Source: Micromonospora sp. WMMD1155 (lineage in GTDB: Bacteria > Actinomycetota > Actinomycetes > Mycobacteriales > Micromonosporaceae). Taken from it: a DNA stretch of 64,000 bases. Positions 24,824 through 32,187 of this stretch are shown here, in pieces. How positions within the stretch are numbered: position 1 is the first letter of the stretch; each line of letters opens with the position of its first letter. The notes below the pieces were generated by a model. The model saw only the letters and a list, made by a program, of their open reading frames with translations. It was not told the origin of the DNA and made no database searches. Made by a program: the position numbers and the translations under genes. The stretch spans positions 1,958,501 through 2,022,500 of the forward strand of contig NZ_CP120742.1 of assembly GCF_029581275.1 (NCBI RefSeq), in the 5' to 3' direction.

Positions 24824-27256
24824 TCGGCCACGGCTCTGCCGCGGCGGGTGTGGCCCAGAAGACGCGCCGCCGCCCGACCCCGGTCGCGCGGCGTCGGGGC
24901 CGGCCCCCGCGCTGTCCGGTGGGTCGCCGGCCGCGTCCGGCCGGGCGTGCGTCGGGCCGGTCGGCGACGATTCGGGTACGCCCGCCGCCGACTCCGACCG
25001 GGCGGGCCCGCCCGGCTCCCGGTCGACCTGCACGTGTCGGCCGGCGCGCGGCAGCACGTCGGAGGGGCTCACCGCGCCCGCGAGCACCGGCAACTCCCGG
25101 GTGGTCACGTCCGGGCGCGCCTCGGCGACCCGGTACGTGTCCCGGCCGGCCGCCTTGGCGGCGTAGAGCGCGTCGTCGGCGGCCTCCAGCACCTCCCGCC
25201 CGGTGCTGCCGTTGTCCGGGTAGACGGCGATGCCCACCGACACGGTCACCAGGACCGGCCCGGCGTCCGCCTCGACGGCGATCGGGGTCTCGCGCACCAC
25301 CGCGCCGAGTCGCTCGGCCACGATCGCCGCGCCCCGCGCGTCGGTCTCCGGCAGCAGCAGCACGAACTCCTCACCGCCCTGCCGGAAGGCCAGGTCGACC
25401 TCGCGGATCTCGCCGCGTACCCGCCTGGCGAACTCGGCCAGCACGGTGTCCCCGGCCGCGTGCCCGTACGTGTCGTTGACGTCCTTGAAGCGGTCGAGGT
25501 CGAGCGCGAGGATGCTCAGCATCCGCCCGAACCGGCTGGCCCGTTCCACCTCCCGCCGGATCGACTCGCGCAGGTAGCGGTAGTTCCACAACCCGGTGAG
25601 CGGGTCGGTGAGCGAGAGCCGCTGCGCCTCCTCGTGCACCCGGACGTTGTCCACCGCCACCGCCGCGTGACCGGCGAAGGTGCGCAGGGTGACGAGGTCG
25701 TCGTCGTCGAACTCGTCGGCGCCCAACCGGTCGTAGAGGGCCAGCACCCCGAGTGCCGCCGCCGCGCCGGCCTCGTCGGTCGGCGACGCGGACGCGGAGG
25801 GGGTCGCCGCGCCGCCGGTCGGGGCGGCGAACGGGACTGCGACGTAGGTGCGACAGCGCGGCTCACCCGACGGGGCGTCGGCCGCCTCCATCCTCCCCCG
25901 CTGCGGTTCGCCGGTGGCGGCGACGGCACCGACCACGCCGACGCCCACCGGCACCCGGAGCGTCGACGGCCCGTCCGGGTCGTCCTCCGGCCACCGCCCG
26001 TCCAGCCCTTCTGTGCACTGCGCGACGAGCACGCCGCCCGCCTCCACCAGCAGCACCGCACCGGCGCGCGCCCCGGTGGCTCCGATGGCGCTGTGCAGGA
26101 TCACCCGCAGGATGCGTTGCAGGTCGTGCGTACTGGCCAGGGTGTCGCCGAGGACACCGAGGTGCCCGCGGAGCTGGTCCCGGTTGCTTGTCAACGCCGC
26201 GACGTAGGAGCCGGTCTCCCTCGTCATCCGATTGAAGGCGGCGGCCAGCCGGCCCAGCTCGTCGCGGCTGCGGACCGGCACCCGGGCGGTGAGGTCGCCG
26301 TGGGCGACCCGGTCCACCGCACCGGCCAGCTCCACGAGCGGCCGGGTGGTGACCCGGGCCAACCGCCAGGCGCTCAGCACGGCGAGGAGCCCGGCCAGGA
26401 CGACGACACCCACCAGCGTGGCGTGCAGCCCGGGTGGCCGTTCGCTGGGCACGGAGAGCACCAGGGGCAGCGGCTGCGAGTCGGACGGCCCGATCCTCCG
26501 CACGTACCGGCCCTCGCTGGTCTCGGTGACCCGCTCGCCGTCGACGGCGCTGGCGGCGGCCAGCACCGCGTCGCGTACCTCGCGGGACTCGGTCGTGTGG
26601 GTGACCCGCGCGGCGCTGGCACCGCTGTCGAGCAGGGTGACCGCCACCCCGGTCACCGCCGCCAGCCGGGCCACGAAGGCCGGGTCGACCAGTTGTGCGG
26701 CGGTCACGGTGCCCAGCAGGGTTCCGGAACGGTCGCGGAGGTCGACCTGCGCGGCGAGCGCCCGGACCGGGCCGGCCGAGCCGTTGGCCGGACCGTCGGT
26801 CTCGCCGCCCGCCGGGCCGTCGGTCTCGCCGCCCGCCGGGCCGTCGGTCTCGCCGCCCGCCGGGCCGTTGGTCTCGCCGCCCGCCGGGCCGTCGGTCTCG
26901 CGACCTGTCGGGCCGGAGCAGTCGCGCCAGGGGGCCGCCGGAGCGCCGGGCGAGACGTAGCTGACCGTGCCGCTCACGTCGGTGATCAACACCGCGGCGG
27001 CCAGGCCACGGCCGACCAGTTGGGCGGCGGCGACGGCCGGGTCGGCGGTGAGGGCCACCGCGTCGGCGGTGGCCCTCAGCTGCTGGCAGAGCGCGTCGAC
27101 CGAGGTCCGCACGGCGGACGCCGCCACCGCCAGTCGCTCGGTGGAGCGGCTGCGGTCCACGGCCGCGACGGTGGCGGCGACGAAGAGCGCGCCGAGCAGG
27201 ACCGGCCCGAGCACCACCACGAGGAAGGCTGCCGTCAACCGCCCGCGTAGCGTCAC
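24821..27256 (-). CDS. Membrane-bound HAMP-GAF-GGDEF diguanylate cyclase
   Basis: 811 residues: TM1 (8-32), extracytoplasmic sensor (33-278) with a GGETDGPA tandem insert near 118-158, TM2 (280-300), HAMP (300-355), GAF (about 380-540) and GGDEF (about 550-710). The active site reads GGEEF (627-631), and an RxxD product-inhibition site (REVD, 618-621) stands five residues before it, so c-di-GMP synthesis with feedback control is expected. The last 100 residues are disordered, Pro/Gly/Ser-rich. In actinomycetes c-di-GMP controls development through BldD. It is adjacent to galU, but whether they share transcription is unclear. Confidence 0.9.
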   Translation of the reverse strand: MTLRGRLTAAFLVVVLGPVLLGALFVAATVAAVDRSRSTERLAVAASAVRTSVDALCQQLRATADAVALTADPAVAAAQLVGRGLAAAVLITDVSGTVSYVSPGAPAAPWRDCSGPTGRETDGPAGGETNGPAGGETDGPAGGETDGPAGGETDGPANGSAGPVRALAAQVDLRDRSGTLLGTVTAAQLVDPAFVARLAAVTGVAVTLLDSGASAARVTHTTESREVRDAVLAAASAVDGERVTETSEGRYVRRIGPSDSQPLPLVLSVPSERPPGLHATLVGVVVLAGLLAVLSAWRLARVTTRPLVELAGAVDRVAHGDLTARVPVRSRDELGRLAAAFNRMTRETGSYVAALTSNRDQLRGHLGVLGDTLASTHDLQRILRVILHSAIGATGARAGAVLLVEAGGVLVAQCTEGLDGRWPEDDPDGPSTLRVPVGVGVVGAVAATGEPQRGRMEAADAPSGEPRCRTYVAVPFAAPTGGAATPSASASPTDEAGAAAALGVLALYDRLGADEFDDDDLVTLRTFAGHAAVAVDNVRVHEEAQRLSLTDPLTGLWNYRYLRESIRREVERASRFGRMLSILALDLDRFKDVNDTYGHAAGDTVLAEFARRVRGEIREVDLAFRQGGEEFVLLLPETDARGAAIVAERLGAVVRETPIAVEADAGPVLVTVSVGIAVYPDNGSTGREVLEAADDALYAAKAAGRDTYRVAEARPDVTTRELPVLAGAVSPSDVLPRAGRHVQVDREPGGPARSESAAGVPESSPTGPTHARPDAAGDPPDSAGAGPDAARPGSGGGASSGPHPPRQSRGR
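26793..26912. repeat. 24-bp tandem repeat inside the GGDEF gene
   Basis: Five consecutive 24-bp units (26793, 26817, 26841, 26865, 26889). Units 1-3 are identical, unit 4 has one substitution (Asp to Asn in the protein) and unit 5 is diverged. The unit is a multiple of three, so copy changes keep the frame; the protein repeat is eight residues, GGETDGPA. Confidence 0.95.
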
Positions 27257-27341
27257 TCGGTCCCCCCGGAAGTTCCGCCTCCGTTGCTTGCGATGCTGAC
27301 ACAGAGCAACCGTGGGAGAGGCGTTGCGTCAGGAGTGTTGC

Positions 27342-28019
27342 GTGCCGGAATTTTCTGATGAAGCGGAAGTGACGCGTGCCGCGAAGCGGGACGCACGCGT
27401 GGAACTGCTCGCCCGCCGCCGGTCGCTGCCCGGTCCCATCCGGGCCGCCGCCGCCGGGCGCGTGCAGGCTGAGCTGGTCGGGTTGGTACGCAGACTGCGC
27501 CCCCGCCGGATGACGGCGTACGTGCCGATCGGCTCCGAACCGGGCGGCGCCGACCTACCGGAGGCACTGCGGGCGGCGCTGTCGGCCGACGCCGAGTTGC
27601 TGCTGCCGGTGCTCCTCGCCGACCTGGATCTGGACTGGGCGGCGTACACCGGGCCGGCGGACGTGGTCGCCGCCGGTCGGGGCATCCGCGAACCCACCGG
27701 CGTCCGCCTCGGGGTGGACGCCGTGGCGGACGCGGAACTGGTGGTCGTACCGGCCCTCGCGGTGGACCGCCACGGTCGGCGGCTCGGGCGGGGCGGCGGC
27801 TCCTACGACCGGGCCCTCGCCCGGGTGCCGGAGGCGACGCTGACAGTGGTGCCCCTGCACGACGGCGAGCTGGTCGACGCGCTTCCGGCGGAGCCGCACG
27901 ACCGGCTGGTCCGCGCGGTCGTCACCCCCGCCGACGGGGTGCGTACGCTTGACGGCGGCCCGGGTGCGGCGCATGGTGTCGCGCCCCACACGTCCGCTGG
28001 ACGAACCCGGGGCGAATGA
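27342..28019 (+). CDS. 5-formyltetrahydrofolate cyclo-ligase
   Basis: 225 residues from GTG 27342, with AGGAG six bases upstream. Converts 5-formyl-THF to 5,10-methenyl-THF with ATP. Motifs: RRSLPGPIRAAAAGRVQAEL, TAYVPIGSEPGGADLPEAL, AAGRGIREPTG, VVVPALAVDRHGRRLGRGGGSYDRAL (family signature) and VVPLHDGELVDALPAEPHD. An upstream in-frame start at 27312 exists but lacks a good ribosome-binding site. It is Rv0992c-like, between galU and the FmdB-like gene as in mycobacteria. Confidence 0.93.
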   Translation: MPEFSDEAEVTRAAKRDARVELLARRRSLPGPIRAAAAGRVQAELVGLVRRLRPRRMTAYVPIGSEPGGADLPEALRAALSADAELLLPVLLADLDLDWAAYTGPADVVAAGRGIREPTGVRLGVDAVADAELVVVPALAVDRHGRRLGRGGGSYDRALARVPEATLTVVPLHDGELVDALPAEPHDRLVRAVVTPADGVRTLDGGPGAAHGVAPHTSAGRTRGE

Positions 28020-28026
28020 CGCACCA

Positions 28027-28053
28027 TTGGCACTCGAATACGTCGAGTGCCAA
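28027..28053 (+). promoter_or_regulatory. CIRCE operator (HrcA site)
   Basis: TTGGCACTC, a 9-nt spacer and GAGTGCCAA form a perfect inverted repeat matching the CIRCE consensus (TTAGCACTC-N9-GAGTGCTAA) except for one symmetrical position. It starts 7 bp after the 5-FCL stop and 55 bp before the FmdB-like start, so HrcA should repress that gene until heat stress. Confidence 0.92.
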
Positions 28054-28081
28054 CTGGCCGAGCCCAGATCCGGAGGAGAAC

Positions 28082-28471
28082 GTGCCCACGTACCAGTACG
28101 CCTGCACCACGTGCGGTCACCAGCTCGAGGCGGTGCAGTCCTTCTCTGACGAGCCGCTGACCGAGTGCCCGGCGTGTCAGGGGCGGCTGCGCAAGGTCTT
28201 CAACTCGGTCGGAATCGTCTTCAAGGGCTCGGGCTTCTACCGCACCGACTCGCGGGCCTCCGGCTCCGAGACGACGGCCGGCGGCACGGCCGCCAAGCCG
28301 GCGAAGTCCGACTCGTCGTCCGCCGATAAGTCCGGGTCGTCCTCGTCCGGGTCGTCCTCGTCGTCCGGTTCCTCGTCGGGGTCGTCCTCGTCCGCCGGGT
28401 CCTCCTCGGGTGGGTCGTCGTCGGGCGGGTCCAGCGGCGGCAAGGCCCCGGCGGCCAGCTCCGCATCCTGA
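28082..28471 (+). CDS. FmdB-family zinc-ribbon protein, Ruc (Rv0991c)-like chaperone
   Basis: 129 residues from GTG 28082 with GGAGGAG just before it. N-terminal zinc ribbon MPTYQYACTTCGHQLEAVQSF and TECPACQGRLRKVFNSVGIVFKGSGFY (two CxxC pairs), then a low-complexity Ser/Gly-rich tail of about 70 residues. Position and layout match Rv0991c, described in M. tuberculosis as Ruc, a redox-regulated chaperone in which the Cys pairs release zinc on oxidation and the disordered tail assists folding with DnaK. The CIRCE element upstream agrees with a heat-shock chaperone role. Confidence 0.9.
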   Translation: MPTYQYACTTCGHQLEAVQSFSDEPLTECPACQGRLRKVFNSVGIVFKGSGFYRTDSRASGSETTAGGTAAKPAKSDSSSADKSGSSSSGSSSSSGSSSGSSSSAGSSSGGSSSGGSSGGKAPAASSAS

Positions 28472-28500
28472 CCTCCAGCGGCCCCCTTCGTCCTTCAGCT

Positions 28501-28578
28501 TGATCCACTCGGGTTCACGGAAGACGGCCCGTCCCGGTCACCCTGACCGCCCGGTCTCCGTGAACCCCGAGTCGATCA
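28501..28578. repeat. Intergenic palindromic element, copy B
   Basis: TGATCCACTCGGGTTCACGG (28501-28520) is inversely repeated by the arm ending GAGTCGATCA at 28578, with one substitution and one extra C; 78 bp in all. It lies 30 bp after the FmdB-like stop and may act as its terminator. The rest of the gap to 28741 shows nothing else. Confidence 0.75.
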
Positions 28579-28740
28579 TGGCTGCGCCTTAGCAGGTCCA
28601 ACCCACTGCCGGGCGTTGTCCACAGGCCGGCCGGTTATCCACAGGTCCCGGCCGACGGTCGGCGAATCACGCCTGGAACGGCCTAACCTGCCGCCGAGGG
28701 TGTCACGGCGACACCCTCCGGACGGGAGGCGGCAGCGGCG

Positions 28741-29412
28741 ATGAGTGATCCAGACTCCGCGCGGGCGCTGCGTCCCCTGCGCCGGTTCACCATTCCCGGC
28801 GGGCACGCCCTGCTCCGGGCCGTCCTGGTCACCGCGCTGCTCGGCCTGGCCGCCGCCGTCCTGCACACCCCGCCCGGTTGCCCGCCGAGCGCCGCGTCCT
28901 CCCCCGCCTCGGCAGGGGCCGACGGCACCAACGGTCCGGTCGACGGAGGCGGCTCACCCAGCCCCGACGACTCACCCAGCCCCGACGACGCTCGTTCGAC
29001 CGAAGCCAACGAGAGCGGGTCGAGCAAGCCTGACGAGAGCGCGACCGACGGAGGTGGCAACGGCGGGCCGCCGACCGGCCCGGCCGGTGAGGACCGCACC
29101 GCTACCGGCGACGGGCCGGTCAGACCGCTGCCGCTGCCCACCGGCGCGGTCGGGGTGCCGATCCGGCTGGCCGAGCCGGCCGCGCTCGCGGTGGCCCGCC
29201 CCGGCACCCGGGTCGATCTGCTGGCCGCGACACCCGACCGGGCGGGCGCCGACGTCGCGCTGCTCGCGCCCGCGGCTCTGGTGCTGGACGTCCTGGGCGC
29301 CGACGCGACCGACGGGTCCACAGCGCTCTACCTGGCCCTTCGCCCCGACCAGGCACAACGCGCCGTCGGGCTCCCCGAGGGCACCCGGTTCGCCGTCGTC
29401 GTGCGCGGTTGA
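28741..29412 (+). CDS. Membrane-anchored SAF/CpaB-like protein
   Basis: 223 residues: cytoplasmic start with FTIPGGHALLRAVLVTALLGLAAAVL as the membrane helix, a linker of about 90 disordered residues with a SPSPDD repeat, and a C-terminal domain (VGVPIRLAEPAALAVARPGTRVDLLAA, LYLALRPDQAQRAVGLPEGTRFAVVVRG). This resembles the beta-clip end of CpaB/RcpC pilus-assembly proteins, including the 'PG-x-R-V-D-L' element. No tad or pilus genes lie nearby, so a pilus role is not supported by context. The ATG has GGAGG 11 nt upstream. Confidence 0.75.
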   Translation: MSDPDSARALRPLRRFTIPGGHALLRAVLVTALLGLAAAVLHTPPGCPPSAASSPASAGADGTNGPVDGGGSPSPDDSPSPDDARSTEANESGSSKPDESATDGGGNGGPPTGPAGEDRTATGDGPVRPLPLPTGAVGVPIRLAEPAALAVARPGTRVDLLAATPDRAGADVALLAPAALVLDVLGADATDGSTALYLALRPDQAQRAVGLPEGTRFAVVVRG

Positions 29413-29466
29413 GCGCCCGCCGCGCCACCGGACGCCGGGCTGAGCAGTCCGCGCACCACCGTCGGG

Positions 29467-29649
29467 TCAGTCCCAGTGTGGGGGGCGTTCGGCGAGCAGC
29501 CAGTCGTCGTTGCCGCCCGACCGTTCACCCCAGCCACGGTCCGTGTCGTCGGACGTCTGCTCGGGCAGCACCACGAAGTCTTCGCTCAGGTCGACGGTCC
29601 GGTCGTCGTCGCCGCGTACGCCCTGCCGGCCGGGGTCCTCGGTGCTCAC
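29467..29649 (-). CDS. Small conserved acidic actinobacterial protein
   Basis: 60 residues from GTG 29649. Acidic, with DRTVDLSEDFVVLPEQTSDD and a terminal DDWLLAERPPHWD. The WLL-x-x-RPPHW ending is typical of a small family in Micromonospora and Streptomyces. Longer upstream starts give an Arg-rich non-native sequence, so the short form is preferred. Function unknown; no domain recognised. Convergent with the SAF-like gene and 150 bp from the divergent small membrane protein. Confidence 0.72.
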   Translation of the reverse strand: MSTEDPGRQGVRGDDDRTVDLSEDFVVLPEQTSDDTDRGWGERSGGNDDWLLAERPPHWD

Positions 29650-29785
29650 GAGCGGCAAGACTAGCGCAATCGGCCACCTCCACCGTGCCGACGCGTGTCG
29701 GTTCCACTGCCACCCCGGCGGCGGCGGAACGGCCCGCCGACTGTGGCACGCCGGCAAGAGGCGACCGGGCCGCTGCTCGCGTTGG

Positions 29786-29791
29786 TAGCGT
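29786..29791 (+). promoter_or_regulatory. -10 box of the small membrane protein gene
   Basis: TAGCGT ends 8 nt before GTG 29800, leaderless-type spacing, favouring this start over in-frame codons further upstream. Confidence 0.4.
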
Positions 29792-29799
29792 CGGACGGC

Positions 29800-30114
29800 G
29801 TGACGACCCCCAGCGGCGGCAGCGCCCCGGACGACTACTGGCGACGGCCCGGCACCGACGCGGCGGCGGACCAACCTCCCACCGCCCCCGTGAGCGGATA
29901 CACCGGTCCGCCGCCGAGCGTGCCGCCGCCGACGGGTTGGCGTCCACCCGTACACCTTCAGCCGGCACCACCTCGGCAGCTGCCGCCGCAGGACATGGCC
30001 TACCTGGATGCGGCCGAGCAGCGCTCGCAGCGGGTCACCTACGGCTTCGGCGCGGCGGCCGGCGTGGTGCTGGTGTTCCTGGTCTGCCTGCTCTGCTCGC
30101 GGATCATCTTCTGA
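29800..30114 (+). CDS. Small proline-rich single-pass membrane protein
   Basis: 104 residues from GTG 29800. A Pro/Gly-rich cytoplasmic part (SGYTGPPPSVPPPTGWRPP, PPRQLPPQDMAYLDAAEQRSQRVTYG) and a C-terminal membrane helix (FGAAAGVVLVFLVCLLCSRIIF). Tail-anchored topology; no enzymatic motif. Proteins like this are common in actinomycetes and have no known role. It ends 16 bp from the convergent DUF2231-type gene. Confidence 0.75.
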   Translation: MTTPSGGSAPDDYWRRPGTDAAADQPPTAPVSGYTGPPPSVPPPTGWRPPVHLQPAPPRQLPPQDMAYLDAAEQRSQRVTYGFGAAAGVVLVFLVCLLCSRIIF

Positions 30115-30130
30115 GGTGCGAGCGGGCGGG

Positions 30131-30613
30131 TCAGAGGGTGGTGCCCCAGACCGCCTCGGCCCCGGAGTGGCCGGTGAGGTAGACGTAGACCAGTGCGGCG
30201 ATGGACAGCCCCACTGTCGCCACCCCCAGAACCGGGATCACCAACCCCGGCAACCGCGGCACCCGGGGGTGCCCACTGGTCGCCACGAGCAGCAGGATCG
30301 CCACGATCCCGAGCGGCACCACGATGCGGAACAGGATGTCGCCGTAGCGGGAGTGCTCGAAGATCTGATCGAGGATCTGTCCCTGGAAGCCCCAGGCGAC
30401 CAGGGCGTCGGTGAACACCTCACCCGACTTGACGGCCACGAACGCGGTCACCGGCGCGGCCACGGCGAGGAGACCCACAGCCCAGTCCAGCCGGTGCCGC
30501 CACCGGGGCAGACCCACGTACGCGATGGCCAGCGCCGCCAGCAGCGGTACGAACACGACGACCGCGTGGACCACCAGGACGTGTGCCGGTAGACCCAGGA
30601 TCTCCTCGAACAT
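30131..30613 (-). CDS. DUF2231-type four-helix membrane protein
   Basis: 160 residues from ATG 30613, preceded by GGAGGGTT. FEEILGLPAHVLVVHAVVVFVPLLAALA contains the DUF2231 signature (PAHxLxVHxxxVxxPL); three more helices follow (LDWAVGLLAVAAPVTAFVAV; ILFRIVVPLGIVAILLLVA; VIPVLGVATVGLSIAALVYVYL), with the second conserved His in HSGAEAVWG at the end. The paired His may bind haem, as suggested for the family, but this is unproven. An in-frame GTG at 30634 lies upstream of the ribosome-binding site and is rejected as the start. Confidence 0.85.
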   Translation of the reverse strand: MFEEILGLPAHVLVVHAVVVFVPLLAALAIAYVGLPRWRHRLDWAVGLLAVAAPVTAFVAVKSGEVFTDALVAWGFQGQILDQIFEHSRYGDILFRIVVPLGIVAILLLVATSGHPRVPRLPGLVIPVLGVATVGLSIAALVYVYLTGHSGAEAVWGTTL

Positions 30614-30817
30614 CCAACCCTCCAGGTGGATCACGGTCAGGGGGTGGTCGGCGTACGGTCCGCCGAATCGTCCCCAGGCTTTCGACCGGACACACGCGTA
30701 ACCCGACGATCGGGTTCACCGTCTCGGGACGCGCTCCCGATCTTCGGAGGCTGTGTCGGTGGCCACCCGGGGCGGGCGACGGTTGTCGATGCCGATCGGG
30801 CGTGCTGTCATTGGCCG

Positions 30818-31246
30818 ATGTCCGGTGCCGAGGAGCTGCTGCGATCGAAGGGCCTGCGTGTCACGCGGCCCCGCCTCGCGGTGCTCGACGTGCTGAGTGC
30901 CGGCGGGCACCTGGAGGTCGACGAGATCGCCCGGCGGGTCCGTGAACGCCTCGACTCGGTTTCCACGCAGGCGGTCTACGACGTGCTGGGCGCGCTGTCG
31001 CGCGCCGGGTTGTCCCGCCGGATCGAGCCGGCCGGTGGTCCCGCCCGCTACGAGGCACGGGTCGGCGACAACCACCACCACGTGGTCTGCCGGGGCTGCG
31101 GCGAGATCGCCGACATCGACTGCGCGGTGGGCAGTGCTCCGTGCCTGGACCCGAACGTGACGCACGGCTTCGAGGTGGACGAGGCGGAGGTGACCTTCTG
31201 GGGTCTCTGCCCGGGCTGCCGGGCGCGCCGCTCCGCCGACGTCTGA
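30818..31246 (+). CDS. Fur-family metalloregulator (FurA/PerR-like)
   Basis: 142 residues from ATG 30818. N-terminal winged helix: LRSKGLRVTRPRLAVLDVLSAGGHLEVDEIARRVRERLDSVSTQAVYDVLGALSRAGL. C-terminal metal-sensing domain: NHHHVVCRGCGEIADIDC, NVTHGFEVDEAEVTFWGLCPGCRA, with CxxC...CxxC structural-zinc ligands and His/Asp/Glu for the regulatory metal. FurA/CatR proteins usually sit next to katG and repress it; here the next gene is an MpaB-like protein 57 bp away, so the target differs or is elsewhere. A short inverted repeat AACCCG/CGGGTT at 30700-30716 lies upstream and could be part of autoregulation. Confidence 0.93.
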   Translation: MSGAEELLRSKGLRVTRPRLAVLDVLSAGGHLEVDEIARRVRERLDSVSTQAVYDVLGALSRAGLSRRIEPAGGPARYEARVGDNHHHVVCRGCGEIADIDCAVGSAPCLDPNVTHGFEVDEAEVTFWGLCPGCRARRSADV

Positions 31247-31302
31247 CCGGCGCAGACGAGACGTGCCCGACGAGGCCGGGCGGCCCGTGGCACTCTTGGA
31301 CC

Positions 31303-32166
31303 GTGGACTCCGATGACCTCGGCCTCTTCGGTCCGGGTTCGGTCACGTGGAAGGTGCACGAGGAGCCGATCCTGATCGTCGCCGGCCTGCGTTCGCTCTA
31401 CCTCCAGGCGTTGCACCCCCGGGCGATGGCCGGGGTCGCGCAGAACAGCAACTACCGCACCGACGCCTGGGGCCGACTGGTCCGCACCGCCACCTACGTC
31501 GCGACCACTGTCTACGGGACCACCGCCGAGGCGGAGGCGGCCGGCGCCCGGCTGCGACGGCTGCACGACCGGCTGCGAGCCACCGACCCGCTGACCGGGG
31601 AGTCGTTCCGGATCGACGAGCCGGACCTGCTGCGCTGGGTGCACGTCACCGAGGTCGAGTCGTTCCTCAGCACGGCCCGCCGCGCCGGTCTGCCGCTCAC
31701 CGACGACGAGGTGCACGGCTACTACACGGAACAGCGCCGGTCCGCCGCGCTGGTCGGCCTGGACCCGGCGACCGTTCCGGGCACCGCGAGCGAGGTGGCG
31801 GAGTATTACCGGGCCGTACGGCCGGAGCTGCGGATGACCCGGGAGGCAGCCGAGACGGCGATCTTCCTGACCGCACCGCCACTGCCGTGGAAGCTCAGCC
31901 TGCCGGCCCGGTTGGGGCTCACCCTCGGCCCGCCGCGCTGGGCGTACCTGGGGATCGCCGGCACCGCGTTCGGCCTGCTGCCGGCGTGGGCGCGCCGAAT
32001 GTACGGCGGACTCGGCCTGCCCACCACCGCGCTGTCGGCGGATCTGACGGTGCGTGCCCTGCGACTCGCGCTCGCCGCCGTGCCCCGCCGGTATCTGGAG
32101 GGGCCGTTGTTGCAGGCCGCCAAGGAGCGGGCCGCGCGCCACGCCGCCACCGCGATGGCCGGCTGA
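31303..32166 (+). CDS. MpaB/DUF2236-family oxygenase-like protein
   Basis: 287 residues from GTG 31303. LFGPGSVTWKVHEEPILIVAGLRSLYLQALHPRAMAGVAQNSNYRTDAWGRLVRTATYVATTVYG is the DUF2236 core, with its conserved His in LHPRAMAG, then RWVHVTEVESFL and EVHGYYTEQRR. Relatives include rubber oxygenase Lcp and the MpaB proteins, which bind haem b via a His. Substrate unknown. It is in the same direction as fur and close behind, so it may be under Fur control. Confidence 0.87.
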   Translation: MDSDDLGLFGPGSVTWKVHEEPILIVAGLRSLYLQALHPRAMAGVAQNSNYRTDAWGRLVRTATYVATTVYGTTAEAEAAGARLRRLHDRLRATDPLTGESFRIDEPDLLRWVHVTEVESFLSTARRAGLPLTDDEVHGYYTEQRRSAALVGLDPATVPGTASEVAEYYRAVRPELRMTREAAETAIFLTAPPLPWKLSLPARLGLTLGPPRWAYLGIAGTAFGLLPAWARRMYGGLGLPTTALSADLTVRALRLALAAVPRRYLEGPLLQAAKERAARHAATAMAG

Positions 32167-32187
32167 CCGGCCGGTCCTTGGCGGGCG

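Noticed and set aside
26793..26912. CRISPR-like spacing of repeats
   Set aside because: Units are contiguous 24-bp copies without spacers inside a coding region; no cas genes nearby despite the RecB/Cas4-like nuclease at 32188.
24800..27250. An 816-codon frame on the plus strand opposite the GGDEF gene
   Set aside because: His/Gly/Arg-rich translation typical of high-GC shadow frames; the minus-strand protein has complete HAMP, GAF and GGDEF motifs.
29476..29664. A 62-codon plus-strand frame antisense to the small acidic protein
   Set aside because: The minus-strand frame ends in a conserved WLL..RPPHW motif; the plus frame has no such support.
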